From: Sambucus nigra
Lineage: Eukaryota; Streptophyta; Magnoliopsida; Dipsacales; Adoxaceae
Reading direction: 5' to 3'
DNA length: 64,000 nt
NCBI GenBank assembly: GCA_949130495.1
Contig: OX422221.1
Coordinates: forward strand, 25,183,917-25,247,916
Below the pieces are notes generated by a model, which did no database searches, was not told the DNA's origin, and worked only from the letters and a program-made list of their open reading frames with translations. The translations under genes were made by a program, and so were the position numbers. Of this stretch, positions 38,363 through 50,099 are shown in pieces. Position 1 is the stretch's first letter. Every line of letters starts with the position of its first letter.

Positions 38363-39480
38363 AGCCTTTTTAGACGAAAGACATGGTCAGGGCATTTAGG
38401 GTCAATGAACCCTTTGGGTTGTTCTACATACGTTTCTTCGGATAGAATTCCATTGAGGAAGGCAGACTTGACATCCATTTGATAATGTTTAAATTTTAAG
38501 TGACACGCTATGGCGAAAAGAAGTCGAACAGATTCAAGATGAGTGACAGGGGAAAAAGTCTCGCTAAAATCTATCCCTTCTATTTGTGAGTAACCTTGAG
38601 CAACTAGTCTAGCTTTGTTTCTAAGGATGACCCCATTTTCATCAGATTTGTTCTTAAAAATCCAACGTGTGCCAATAACATTTTTGTTTTGAGGCCGCGG
38701 TACAAGATACCAGACATCGTGAATGACAAATTGTAAAAGTTCTTCCTGCATAGCAGAAATCCAGTGTGTGTCATTCAATGCTTCATTAACATTTTTCGGT
38801 TCCACAAGGGAGACGAAACATGCATAATTAGCATAATTTCTTAACTGGGATGTAGTACGAACTGGCTCATTAGGATTACCTACCACGTTGTCATTGGGAT
38901 GATCTTTAGAGACCCAACCAGGTACTTCTGGGCTCTCAATAGGTAATGAGTCATCTATTTCTGGTGAATCAGTTTTGAAATCATTTTCAGATTCAACCAC
39001 AATAGGTGATTCAGATATCTTATTTTCGACAATAGTGTCGCTTACAATTACATTTATCGATTCCATAAGGGCCTTAGTACGCAGATTGTATATACGATAA
39101 GCACGACTATTTGGACAGTATCCTAAGAAGATGGCTTTATCACCACGCATTTCGAATTTAGACAGATGTTCTCTGTCTTTACAGACATAACACTGACTTC
39201 CGAAAGTTCTTAGATATTTCAGATTAGGCTTCTTACCATACCACAACTCATAAGGGGTTTGTTTAGAGTTTTTCCTAAGGTAAACCCTATTAATGATATG
39301 ACAAGAAGTTCTAATAGATTCTACCCAAAAGTATTTAGGTAGGGATTTGGCATGTAACATGACACGTGCCATCTCTTGAAGATTTTGGTTTTTCCTTTCA
39401 GCAATACCATTCTGCTGAGGAGTCTTAGGGGCGCTGAATTCGTGTTTGTAACCGTTGTAGTCACAATATTCAACTATTCA
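38350..39480 (-). pseudogene. Copia integrase C-terminal part and RT fingers
   Basis: After an in-frame TGA at 39478-39480 the frame continues with T-P-Q-Q-N-G-I-A-E-R-K-N (integrase third acidic residue region). From 39372 there are 340 open codons: integrase C-terminus (Y-E-L-W-Y-G-K-K-P), a linker rich in S, E, P and D, then RT with K-N-K-A-R-L-V-A-Q-G-Y and Q-M-D-V-K-S-A-F-L-N-G, which carries the first catalytic Asp. It ends by frameshift. Confidence 0.9.
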
Positions 39481-39957
39481 TGTGTCTATGAACTCTCCCC
39501 CTCTATCGCTATGAATGCGATTGACTTGTGTGTCCTTCTCATTTTCAATTCTTAGTAAGATTTTAAAAAAATTCTGAAACGTGTCAGATTTATGTTTCAA
39601 GAAGGCAACCCAAGTGAATCGTGTGAAATCATCAACCATGACAAGGATATAACTGTGTCCACAAAGACTAACAGTTCTAGAGGGACCAATAAGGTCCATA
39701 TGGATGAGATCTAGAGGTATAGAGGTGAGAATGTCTTTAACCTTTTTATGCGAAGTCTTAACTATTTTTCCTTCCTGGCAATGACCACAGACAACACTGG
39801 AAATCTGTTTAATTTTAGGAATTCCTCTAACAATCTCTTGACTAGACAATCTACCAAGGATATCATAACTTAAGTGACCCATACGATTATGCCAGATTTC
39901 ATTGTCATCCATTCTGACAATGTTACAGGTTTCAGAACCAGTCTTGACAGTATATCA
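39478..39957 (-). pseudogene. Copia pre-integrase zinc domain and integrase core
   Basis: 144 open codons from 39912 preceded, in frame, by 14 codons after a TGA at 39955-39957. It has the His-His-Cys-Cys zinc domain (W-H-N-R-M-G-H ... C-G-H-C) and then the catalytic Asp segments D-L-I-H-M-D-L-I-G-P and H-S-D-R-G-G-E-F. The core is complete apart from the flanking stop codons. Confidence 0.9.
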
Positions 39958-40356
39958 ATTGTCAGGTGTTCTAAATCCGGTAATAATGCATTTACCTTTA
40001 TCATTTAGAATTTTACAATTTTTCTTTGAAAAGGTAACTGTATGGTCAGAGTCACAAAATTGTGATATACTTAGGAGGTTGGCTTTAAGGCCTTTAACTA
40101 AAAGAACATTTTGCAGAACAGGCATTCCTTCTTCTTTTAGGGTTCCTTTACCTATGATCTGGGATGAAACTCCATCACCAAAAACTACTTTGCCACCAGC
40201 AAATCTGGTTTTGTTTAAAAGTTTGGTTTCATCTCCTGTCATGTGTTTGGAGCATCCTGAATCTAAATACCAACCAGATGAAGTGTGTTCAGCTTTTAAA
40301 GCAGTGATGACAATGTTACACTTCATTTGGGGTAAAAGATCATCTTTTCTAACCTA
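39955..40356 (-). pseudogene. Copia aspartic protease segment
   Basis: 123 open codons with the active site W-Y-L-D-S-G-C-S-K-H-M-T-G-D and L-L-S-I-S-Q-F. It is in frame with the gag-derived part upstream through a TAG at 40354-40356, where a Trp codon would need one change. It ends at the TGA before the integrase. Confidence 0.9.
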
Positions 40357-41934
40357 AATATCTCTAGTTTTAATTTTGCGCAAGTTTGCCCTCATTTGAT
40401 AAAACTTTCGAGAAATAACTTTTTGTCGAAAAACATTTGGGGCAACAAACTGATTATTGTGGAAAATTTGAGCTTTTGGTTTAGGAAAGTTTCTGGGAGC
40501 CTTTCTCTTAAATGAACTCTTAGTTTTGGTCTTTCTATTTCTGTAGTTAGAGTTCTTGTCAGGTTGTCTAGGAAGGACATAATGGTTACGATTTTGCCTA
40601 GAATAGTTAAAGTTCTTGTAGACAGAAGAGTTGTACACAGGGGTGTTTAGACGCCTAGCATAACAACCTTCAAAGGAATGACCATAAATGTCACAGTAGG
40701 AGCAATATTGATTGCTTGAGGGATGAACTTCCTTAGGAAAACTTCTAAAGATGGGTTTAACAGCATTCTGTTCAGTAGTGCTATTCCTAGGAGGGATGGT
40801 TTTAAAGGTAGATTCAACCTTTCTGATCAAAGGACAGACGTATTTAGTCTTAAGTGTAGTGTCAGCCTTAGAGTGACTAGACTCTCCAATGTCTTTCTGT
40901 TGTTGCTTTTGATCAAATTCCTTTTTAATAAAATGAAAATCTGGAAATGTTTCAATTGGTCTTTTGCCCCCAAACACAAATTTAATAGGTTCAAGATTTG
41001 TAGTTTGTGGTTTGTTCTTAGGGCAAAATCCAATACCGGTTCTATCATCAGAATTGGTCTTGGAGTCAACAACAAAGTTAGTAAAACAATTTGAATTTTT
41101 TTCAAACTTAGAAATTTTTTTGAAAACAGTAGCTGTCTTTATTTTTGCTTCCTCCAGTTCTAATAATGTTCCCTTGTATTTCATTTCCAGGGTTTCATTA
41201 GTTTTAGTCAACTCTTTTAATTTTTGATCAAAAGTTTCAATTTCAGATTGATGAGTCGGACACTGGTTAGTGTACTCTTCAGCATTCAGCTTCACAATAA
41301 GACTTAGATCATCTAATTTCTTAGTCAAGTCTCTAACAGTCTTCTCCAGTCTAGTGCCCTTTTTAAGAGTTTTAGCATACAAAGTATGGATATCAGGGAG
41401 GTCATCTGTGTCTGAGTCGCTAAGTGAAGTGTGTGTAGTGACCCCTAACGATTCAGTTTTAGTACTCACGCACCCATTTACATCGTCGTTATCGAGATCA
41501 CTTTGACTCACACACACGGAACTAGACCTAGCAACATTTTCAGATAATAAGGCATCTAGGCCAGTCAAAGCAGTATTCACACAAGCATGATTAAGAGCAT
41601 CATTATCACACACATGCATATCATCATTGTAAATGATCTTAGCATAAAAGGACATGCAAGGGTCAAGTACATTTGATGCCTCAAGTTCCTCTTCATCAGA
41701 GTCACTTGAATCATCCCAAGTTTTACAGACATTGGCTCTATTGTGTGTGTTGTCTTTATTCAGATTAACTCTGCAATCGTGAGCAATGTGACCTAGTTTC
41801 CCACATCTAAAACATTCAATCTTTTTATGGTCTCTAGTGGGTCTGGAGTTGTTTCTCATGAGGTTTGGGATTAGGCAGAGTATGATAATTAGGCTTGCCT
41901 TGTTTAGATGCCTGTTTGTTTCTAAATTTGACAA
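40354..41934 (-). pseudogene. Copia gag C-terminal region with two zinc knuckles
   Basis: 526 codons. C-F-R-C-G-K-L-G-H-I-A-H-D-C near the start is a canonical CCHC nucleocapsid knuckle. It is followed by an acidic Ser/Asp-rich stretch, a likely coiled coil (E-E-Y-T-N to K-T-A-T-V, Lys/Glu/Leu heptads), then a second knuckle-like C-S-Y-C-D-I-Y-G-H-S-F-E-G-C and a Lys/Arg/Pro/Asn-rich tail. A roughly 400-residue spacer between knuckle and protease is unusually long for Copia. The first 25 or so residues are out-of-frame overlap with the gag ORF. Confidence 0.88.
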
Positions 41935-42757
41935 TTTTCTTAAATTGTTTAGACATTAAGGCAATATGATTATCTAGTTTGTCTATATCACACTCCTCAT
42001 CAGAGTCGGAGTTGATCAAATTAGACTCAAGTTTAGATATCTTAGAGGCAAAACTCAAGTTAGAGTTGGGTTGTTTTCTTTGAGAATGATTTAATTGTTT
42101 CTTAAAGTCTAATTCCATTTCCACAGTCCTAAGTTTGCTACTGAGTAACTCAGGGGTAAGGTTTTGATCACTCATTTCCTCAATAGCATACCTCTTGCTG
42201 TCAAACTTTTGTGGTAATGATCTTAGGATTTTAGAAACAATTTCATTCCTATCATATGTTATACCATTAGCATGCAACTTAGTAACTATATCAGTTAAGT
42301 TCATGTAAAAGTCATCAAAAGACTCAGAGTCAGACATAATCAAAGAGTTGTACTGCTGGGTAAGCATTTGAGTTTTAGCATCTTTAACTCTTGAGTCTCC
42401 GTCATGGGCAGTGATTAATGTGTCCCACGCTTCCTTAGAAGTGGCACAAGATGAGATTCTCTTGAACTCATATTCATTAATAGACATAAAAATGGCATTC
42501 TTGCCTTTATTGTTATTTTGAGAAATGGTTTTCTCTTCTTGGGTAAACTCACTTAAGATTTTCTTTACCCTCTCATCACTTCCTTCAGTGGATGGTTTAG
42601 TAGGATAAGTGTATCCATTTTCAATAATGTCCCAGACATCATCTCCTAAACTCCCTTGGATGAAGGCAACCATTCTTACTTTCCAGTAAGAGAAGTTGTT
42701 TCCATCAAAGAGTGGAGGTCTGGACAGATTACCAAACCTTTCATTCTTCTCTTCCAT
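41834..42757 (-). pseudogene. Copia gag N-terminal ORF (capsid)
   Basis: 307 codons beginning M-E-E-K-N-E-R-F with F-D-G-N-N-F-S-Y-W-K-V-R-M (DUF4219-type start) and a UBN2-type capsid core (A-W-D-T-L, F-D-D-F-Y, L-P-Q-K-F). The start ATG lies about 75 bp inside the 5' LTR. It ends by a frameshift within the 41834-41934 overlap, just before the zinc knuckle. Gag would form the cytoplasmic virus-like particle. Confidence 0.92.
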
Positions 42758-42819
42758 AGTTAGGTTTCTCAGAAAACGATTTCAGAAACACAAGATCTTT
42801 TTGAAATAAAAGTTAACAG

Positions 42820-42834
42820 GGATCTGATACCAAT
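42820..42834 (-). other. Primer-binding site (Met tRNA type)
   Basis: Minus-strand ATTGGTATCAGATCC directly after the 5' LTR end. Its core TGGTATCAGA matches the initiator-Met site. Confidence 0.85.
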
Positions 42835-44802
42835 TGAAAAACGTTGCTAATGCCGTTTAATACAAGATTAAACTGTATAAGCAACTATGAGATGTTTGTT
42901 GAAGAAACCCTTTTCTTTTGAAAATAAAAATTATAAAGAACAAGATGTGTTTACAAAAAAACTTATGTACGAGATTAATCAAGACTTTGTAATAAGTTTT
43001 AAAACAAGACAGTTTCAAAAATTCAGCACACTATAGAATGAGATGAGTAGATGAAGATAATCAGAACACACAATTTTTAACGTGGTAAAACCTCTCCCAA
43101 TAGAGGAAACATCCACGGTGACTTCTAAGTCACAAAAGTAAAAATCCACTAGCAACAAATAATAGTTACAAACAATACAACATACATGCACACAAATCAA
43201 CCAATTCTAAGTTTAGGAATATACCCCACTTGGTGTCCTTCTAACTTCTCATAGATCTGATTGTTGATGATGTTTTTCCAGTTTGATAACTTCCTTTGCT
43301 TTAGATTCCTTACGTCGACTCAATAATCTTTGATCTTATTCAAAACACTTCCAGTGTAGTAGTGTGTTAAGTGTTTGTGAAGTGATTCCTATCAACATGC
43401 ATGAACTCACACACACTTAGTTTTACAGACAGTCCTAGAAAAATTACATATAAAGACTATATGCTGTGATTTTGTTTTCTTTCTTTCTTACAGAACTAAA
43501 ATCCTTTTTGACCTTTACTCTATCCCAGATTCCACGGAAATCTTTCTTCAAAATCGGTCAAGACCTTAATCAATCTCTATTTTCAAAATATTTTTGAGAT
43601 TGAAAATCTCCAAGTGTGAATCCAACTAGGTCAAGGTTAAGTTTCGTAAGACTAGAAACCATAAAACATTTTCAAAACTAAATCAGTAAAGATTTTCTTA
43701 AATCAAGAAAGAAATATGCAGATCTAGTGAAATGTAACATGCAGAGTGTAGATCTATAGTTTCTATGAAAAAGAAATACAAATCTTCACACGAATGTTTA
43801 AGCTGTTAACAAGATCATAGACAAAGAGGTTACAGCTTCAATATGAACAAACCACTCTCTCTCAAACACTCAAGGTTGTGTTTGGCGTTGTGAATATACG
43901 AAGGTTTGATTCAGAGTTTGAAATGTTTAGGGTTAGGGTTAGGTTTTGGCTAACACAGTTTCTTTCTCTCTCTTCTCTCCTTTGTTTTCTCTCTTCTCTC
44001 TCACTTCTCTCTTCTCTCTATTTTTTTTCTCTCAGAAATGACGAATGCCCAAAAGTCTTGAAAGGCTGAGAAGTGGAGGGTTTATATAGGAGTGGAGGAA
44101 GGTTCTAGAGATGCGAAGGGAATCAAGGGCTGAGATTAAGTCATCCTAAAATTGACTTGATCTGAGGGTTATAAAACAGCGGTGGTTAAGTCGAATGTGA
44201 TTGGTTCATAGGATGGCACAAGGATAGGTTTCAAAAACATGCAGACCATCGATAAGTTTTGATCCAACGATCAACAATGCACCATCCAACCCTCTCACAC
44301 AACAAACACAAATTGATGCATCAGGCAAGTGACAAGTGTTGGCATGTGATAGGTGTACAAACGCGCGTCAAAAATATTTACTGGCAGCACCCTGAAGTCT
44401 CTAGCGCATTTACATTCTACCCAATCAAACATTCCAATGAAAAATGAGTTCTTCAAAATAGCAAAATAACCCCACAAATTTTATAAAGACATTTTATTAA
44501 TGAAAACATTTATTTAAAAAATGTTTAAAAATGTTTAAAAATTCCCCAAAAATTATTAAAGCACCATTTTAAGGGGAGTTAATCACACAATCAATTTTAA
44601 GCAATATATACACATGTATGCACTTCTAATGTGTGTAGTGTGATTCAATTTATACCTTATTGGATTATTGAAGAGGATTATAGAGAATGATTCTGAGGTT
44701 CTTTGGATTCTAGGTTGGACAACCAATTTTGTCACTATTTCCAAACTAGATGAACACTTATACAATATAGACTTAAGCAAGTCAAAGGTATAAGGTGCTT
44801 CA
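42835..44802 (-). repeat. 5' LTR of the 9.8-kb Copia element (promoter LTR)
   Basis: 1968 bp. On the minus strand a TATA box (CTATATAAACC, about 44080-44090) lies about 715 bp from the LTR start. The telomere-like GGGTTAGGGTTAGG is at about 43929. Short frames inside it recur unchanged in the other LTR and are repeat by-products. Confidence 0.95.
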
Positions 44803-44858
44803 TATTGTTGTCATTCGACATTGTAATACGTGGTAACTTGATAGTGTTTTTTTGATAG
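44803..44858 (+). other. Intron of COMT-like copy B, 3' end
   Basis: Begins with the TATTG target duplication and ends in TTTTTTTGATAG, a usable 3' splice site aligned with that of copy A. Confidence 0.8.
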
Positions 44859-45155
44859 TGCATACTTCAGGACTGGAGTGATGATCACTATATGAAACTG
44901 CTAAAGAATTTCTACAAAACATTACCATAGAAGGGTAAGGTAATAGTTATGGATGCCGTTCTTACTATGATTCCTGATTCTAGTGCATCTATAAAATGGA
45001 TGATGCAAATGGATCTTGTTATGATGACTCAATGCTAGGGACGAAAAGAGCACACTGAACAAGAGTTTTTTGCATTGGCAAAATGAGCTGGATTTGCATG
45101 CATTGGATTACAATGCCTTGTCTTCAACTTATGGGTCATGGAGTTTTACAAGTAG
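44859..45155 (+). pseudogene. O-methyltransferase (COMT-like) last exon, copy B
   Basis: Exactly as long as the copy A exon (297 bp, no indels) and ending in the same V-M-E-F-Y-K plus TAG. There are three internal stops: TAG after the T-L-P segment, TAG in the G-G-K-E-R region, and TGA in A-K-x-A-G-F. The catalytic His position is Gln, and the Glu of V-x-E-A is Asp as in copy A. A clear pseudogene. Confidence 0.92.
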
Positions 45156-45581
45156 ATGACTTGTTAACGATCCATATTGTATGCTAAAAACATTTATTTG
45201 TCTTACGATAATCAATAATTTTGTACGAAGAATTTTGGAGAGACTCACAAGTCAAATGCCTAAATCAGACTCGCTGAGTTGTCAAAAGGTCATTCAATAG
45301 TGTTTTTAGTAGATCTCAAAGTGGATCTCACACATTAACCAATATAGCAATAAAGCATCATCTTGGTATGATTTCTTAACTTGTGGGTCTTTCAAAAATT
45401 GATCATTTTATAAAATCTTTGTTATTGTCTTTGTATCGACTTTGAATCAAAGTTGTAACTCTGTGTCTATAAGGGAAACATCATCCCATTTTGTAACTTA
45501 CTTCATAATTATCCTAAACCTGCACCGATTTATTATTTTAGTGGGTGGGACTGGAGTGTGTGTTGTGTGGGAGCGAAAGTT
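45156..45581 (+). repeat. Segmental duplication copy B, 3' flank
   Basis: Collinear with 25807-26225. It ends at AAGTT (45577-45581), one base different from the AAGTG at 63682-63686, the target duplication of the Gypsy element. Confidence 0.85.
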
Positions 45582-47292
45582 TGTAATACCCCGTATTTTT
45601 TCTCGAATAAATAAAACTATATTTTTTGAATAAAATAAAAAATTTGTGGAAATGACTTGAATCGGTGAATTTAATTTTTTATTTGCAAATTAGTAATTTT
45701 TTGTTATGTCGTAATCACATGTGACTGATTTTTGTTATGTAAATAACTAACAATTGCATGTGTAGTAGAAAATTTATAAATGACGTGTGATGCGATTATA
45801 AAAATATAATTTTGTATAAAATATTTCGGACATATTTTGGGGTGTCATATGGGCTTGTTTAGATATTTTAAACCTTTAGAAATGGTCCCAGTATATATGT
45901 ATATAAGTTGCGAGGCTTTTGGGCTAGTCTGATTATGGGTTCAAGCCCATTTGGGGGTCTAAAACTTGGGAATTTAACCCAACTCGGAATTAATGAATTA
46001 TTTACCTATATTAAGAGGGTTTAACTCCCTGGAGATTTAATATAAGGACATTAACCTACACCACTGATAGGGACATAAGCCAAGAGGGTACAACAAGGGA
46101 TTGAAAAAGGTGATTCCAAAGGGGAATTCATAAACCGCGTGTCCAAGCAAGAATTTTCTTTCTCAATTTATCGTTCAATTTTCTTCTCGATTCATCATAG
46201 CAAACCCCATATGATTTATGGGTTTTAGTTTAAAACTGGCGATTTAATGATAGGGATTACTCTTATGCATGTAGAGGATTAATTAGAAGATAGGGTGTTA
46301 TCAAAAAAATCTAGGATAATTGACCTCTTGAATTTTATGAAAGATGCCTTAGTTTTCTTGGGATAAATTTGGAGAATCTTGGTTTCACATGTAGATGTTT
46401 TTTACGCAAATTTATGGTTTGGGAATTTGTAATTTTGAACTCATGTTATATACCCCAAAAATCTAATGGAAACATGGCTAATATAAAGGAAAGAACAATT
46501 GGAAGAAATCTGGGAAATAATTGAGAAATCCTGTAATAAAGAAACTGTAAGATTTGGGTTGTTGTGCCATTTCGATACGATTCGGCCTAGGAGCGAATCG
46601 ATTCGGCCTGGCAACGAATCGAAGCAGCTAAGGAACCGAATTGATTTGGTCTTTGGGACAAGTTGGGTTGGAACCGGGGCTAGTTTCGCCGTATTTTTAG
46701 AAGTCCATACGAGTTTGTGGGATAGTGTTTGGGTCAACGAGGAATTTATTTAAAATGCAAATGTGGCACATATTTTTATTCAAATAATTATATTTAACTA
46801 TATGGTAAAATAATCTTTTAAAAATAAGGGAATTAATAATTAACTAGATGGTCAATTATTAATGGATGAATATTTGTGGACACCGTGTGGGATACTTAGA
46901 TAATATAGAGTAGTTATTTAAAGATATTATATGGGAATAATAATATATATATTTATGTGTATCAGTGTTGACATACCAATGTTCATAGACAATCCTATCA
47001 GTTTGGAGTTTCGCGTGTTTGGGACCCTAGCACATGTCAGCATAGGTAGGCTAGACGCTGCGTACGTAATTTTTAATACTATGTAGCAATGCCATCTACG
47101 AAAGGTAGGTGTTGATGCTGGGATCCTTTATCACCACTAGGTATGGGCTGTGAACTGGTGTACTGTGTAGGGATTGCCCCACTTATGTGTGTTTGTGATG
47201 TCCGACATGGATAACGATTCCCTTCGGACTTGTCGATACAGCACTAACGAGACACCGTTGGTAGATGACTTTGTGTGTCACAGACACACACA

Positions 47293-47337
<45 letters not shown>

Positions 47338-48129
47338 CCCAAATTAAATGAGATTAATTAATTTTTCTAAGAATGTAGACAGTAAATCATATACTCTTAC
47401 TATGTTATGCATAATATATGTATATGTGACTTTTATGAGGTGTATATAAGACTGGGATACCTTAGGATTTGATAATTGAATATAGTTGGTTTGGTGTTAG
47501 CAATTGATTATAGTTAACCCATTTAATATTAAATCGGCACTGTTGTTATATATTATTTCGTGACTTGTTTAGATGAGGGTAATATCGTACTTAGTTGAGG
47601 GGTGATATGTAATCTCATGTGAGAGACAACAGGGGGGATATTTACATTGAATCTACTGTATTTAATGCACTTTAAATTGAATAAGTTAATTCTCGCAAGT
47701 CTAGGGCTCGGAACAAAATTTAAATGTTTTCTCCTCCCAGGTGCTCCTAGACAGGGATAACAGGATTGTTGAAGCATCAGTCTTGCGGTCTCCTTTGCTC
47801 AATAGATTTTCTGGACTTGTTGATTCTAGTTTTAGATGATTTTCAGCTTGAGTTGATTTATTTCATTTGTGATATTTGTATGGGTATAAGCCCGAGATTT
47901 ATTTATTTTATGTTGGTTTGCGATATTTATATTTATGTTGGATTTATCATACGCTTGGTACTGGATTAGATTTCATCATTATTAGAATGTAGATTTAAAC
48001 CCAATTATGGGCTATTAATATATGAGTTATATTATGTTGATGCTGAAATTGGTATTAATTGACAAGAAAGACCCATCTTCGGCATAATGTGTCTGACTAG
48101 CTTTACATGAGAAAATGGGTGTTATTATA
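45582..48129 (+). repeat. 5' LTR of the Gypsy element
   Basis: 2548 bp, starting TGTAATACCCCG. It contains a CA/TA microsatellite at about 47280-47335 that the other LTR lacks, and a short ATTCGGCCTGG-type direct repeat near 46580-46620. It differs from the 3' LTR at many sites and by several indels, so it is clearly older than the other LTR elements here. Confidence 0.9.
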
Positions 48130-48131
48130 GT

Positions 48132-48143
48132 TGGTATCAGAGC
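48132..48143 (+). other. Primer-binding site (initiator Met tRNA)
   Basis: Exact TGGTATCAGAGC, two bases after the 5' LTR. Confidence 0.9.
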
Positions 48144-48278
48144 AACCAGTATCTAGTGTGATTTGAGTTGCATTCATTACGTTATGTGTTGCCATCTTTG
48201 TTCTTTAGAGTCTATTCTTAGGGTTCATTGTATTCTTGCGATTGTACTAATTCGAACATTTTTTCTTTCAGATAGAAA

Positions 48279-49400
48279 ATGGACAGAGACGTAGGCCTAG
48301 TCGTGTAGTTGCAACCACTCCCAAGTAGGCTTAGCCGGAGCCACAACCACACCCACAGTCTAAGCCACAGGGCCCACCAGCCCCACACTTGATCACTTTG
48401 TCAGAGATTGACACTATTGTGACCCGGGCAGTTTCCACTTCCATAGAGGCCATGCTCCAGCACTTTCCACCATTATAGCCTCTGCAGCAGCCACCACACC
48501 TCCACGACAGGTTAGTTTGGGCCAGGGCTAGGGTGGCCTACGTGAAGGGCTAACATACAGAGTTCTTGGAAAGTACAAATATCCTAGTGGCAAGCATGTG
48601 GAAGAAAGATATACATAGACACTTACAAATTATAGAGTGGACTCCAGTGAAAAAGAAGATGTTAACATCATTTCGGTTAGTGGGGGTCGCGCTCCAGTGG
48701 TGGGAGTTGGTTATGTCAGTTGTAAAGAAGGATAGATTGACGATTGATGAGCTTTGGGAGAGATTTGAGGGGAAGTATTTTCCCTAGGCTCTGCAGTCTG
48801 AGATGATGAGCCAACTTATGGAGCTTAAGCAGGAGGGATGTAACGTGGTTGAGTAAAAGGTGAAATTGAGTACTTTTTGCACTTTGCAAAGGAAGATGTG
48901 AATACTAAACAAAGGAGGATGGACCGATTCATAGAGGGGTCAGGTTGGCACATTAGGAAGGCTTTTTTGGGCAACCCGACCTTTACCACATATAATCAGT
49001 TGGTGAACACTGTAGTTCTCCACTATCAGGATCAGAGGGCATTCCAGAAGAATAACGGTGATAATAGATAAGGAGCTGAGTTGTCAGGCTAGCAGGGCAA
49101 GACATGTGGGGGTAGTGGATCTAGGACCCAGCAGTTAAAGGGTACTAATTTCGCACATCGGCATAATAAGTTCAGGGGTTCTGATGATCAAAATATGTAG
49201 GGCCAGGGCTAAGGCTAGCTGAACCAACATCATAGAGGCTATAAGGGATAAGGATAGTAGGGTCGAGACTAGCAAGTCCGACAGACAGAGAAGCGCCCAT
49301 TTTACTAGAATTATTTCACTTCTGGGGAGAGAGTCCATACAACGAGGCGATGTCCTCGAGGTAATCAGGCAACTCAGGAGAAGGGAGGTCACATGGCACA
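48279..49400 (+). pseudogene. Gypsy gag, broken
   Basis: Starts at ATGGACAGAGACG, but a stop follows within about 30 bases. The capsid core is in 48566-48787 (W-K-K-D-I-H-R, V-A-L-Q-W-W-E-L, L-W-E-R-F-E-G-K-Y-F-P) and 48877-49071 (R-M-D-R-F-I-E-G, Y-N-Q-L-V), matching the Retrotrans_gag fold. The following Gln/Gly-rich region is full of stops and I cannot see an intact zinc knuckle. Confidence 0.85.
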
Positions 49401-49566
49401 TCAAGAACTACAGAGACAACACACACCGTTACTAGCTCCAGGAATTATTGCACCAACCTCTTGAGAAACTATCATCCCACCTCAGAGACAGTCGCCACTA
49501 CAATACTGACTGTTTTATCACATTGCGCCTACAGAGGGACCTGCCCCAGCTCAGGTAGTTGAGGGT

Positions 49567-49899
49567 ATGGACCCTATTCTTGTACATATAGATCGTATTT
49601 TATTTGACATGGGGGCATCTCACTCATTTATTAGCAGTGGTTTTGCACGGGAGACTGGAACGGTAGACTTTGCTTTTGATCTTGTACTACATGTAGATTC
49701 ACTGGAGGGTAGAGGGGAACCCATACATTTAGTATGTCGGGGTATAGGGATTGAGATATGGAGACTCACTTTTGTATCCGACCTATTTTTACTTGATATG
49801 CACGAGTATGACGTTATTTTAGGGATAGACTGGCTAGCTATATACAGAGCATGGGTTGAATGTTACGGGAGGTCCATCGTCTTTGCCATTCCCGGGTAG
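49567..49899 (+). pseudogene. Gypsy aspartic protease
   Basis: 110 open codons with the active site L-F-D-M-G-A-S-H-S-F-I and the later V-I-L-G-I-D-W-L motif, which is the Gypsy retropepsin layout. The family active site is D-T-G or D-S-G; Met in the middle is unusual. Open, but isolated between stops. Confidence 0.88.
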
Positions 49900-50099
49900 G
49901 AAATGTACCTATTTGCAATGATGCACCCTGAGGGGGTTGAGCATGCACTGATACTGTATTGAGGAGGATACTTCTTTGAATGTTGTGGTGTCTCTATATT
50001 CCATCCCGGTAGTTAGTGAGTTTTTGAATGTGTGTGGGGAGATCCTAGGGCTACCACCTAGTGGGGAGATAGAATTTTTGATTGACTTGATTTTGGGCA

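Larger units (their letters stand above)
34988..44802 (-). mobile_element. Copia LTR retrotransposon, 9.8 kb, young but inactive
   Basis: Two LTRs of 1968 bp (34988-36955 and 42835-44802), TG...CA, flanked by TATTG on both sides. Copy A at about 25450 has the empty site. Gene order on the minus strand is gag, protease, integrase, RT, RNase H, so Copia. The long LTRs and very long gag region suggest the Maximus/SIRE-like group (inference). The LTRs differ at about fifteen positions by eye, all within the first about 500 bp of the + coordinates, yet the coding region has five in-frame stops and two frameshifts. It lies inside the COMT-like intron, antisense to the gene. Confidence 0.95.

Noticed and set aside
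40723..41506. Several + strand ORFs opposite the Copia gag region.
   Set aside because: They are antisense shadows of gag, with no family motif.
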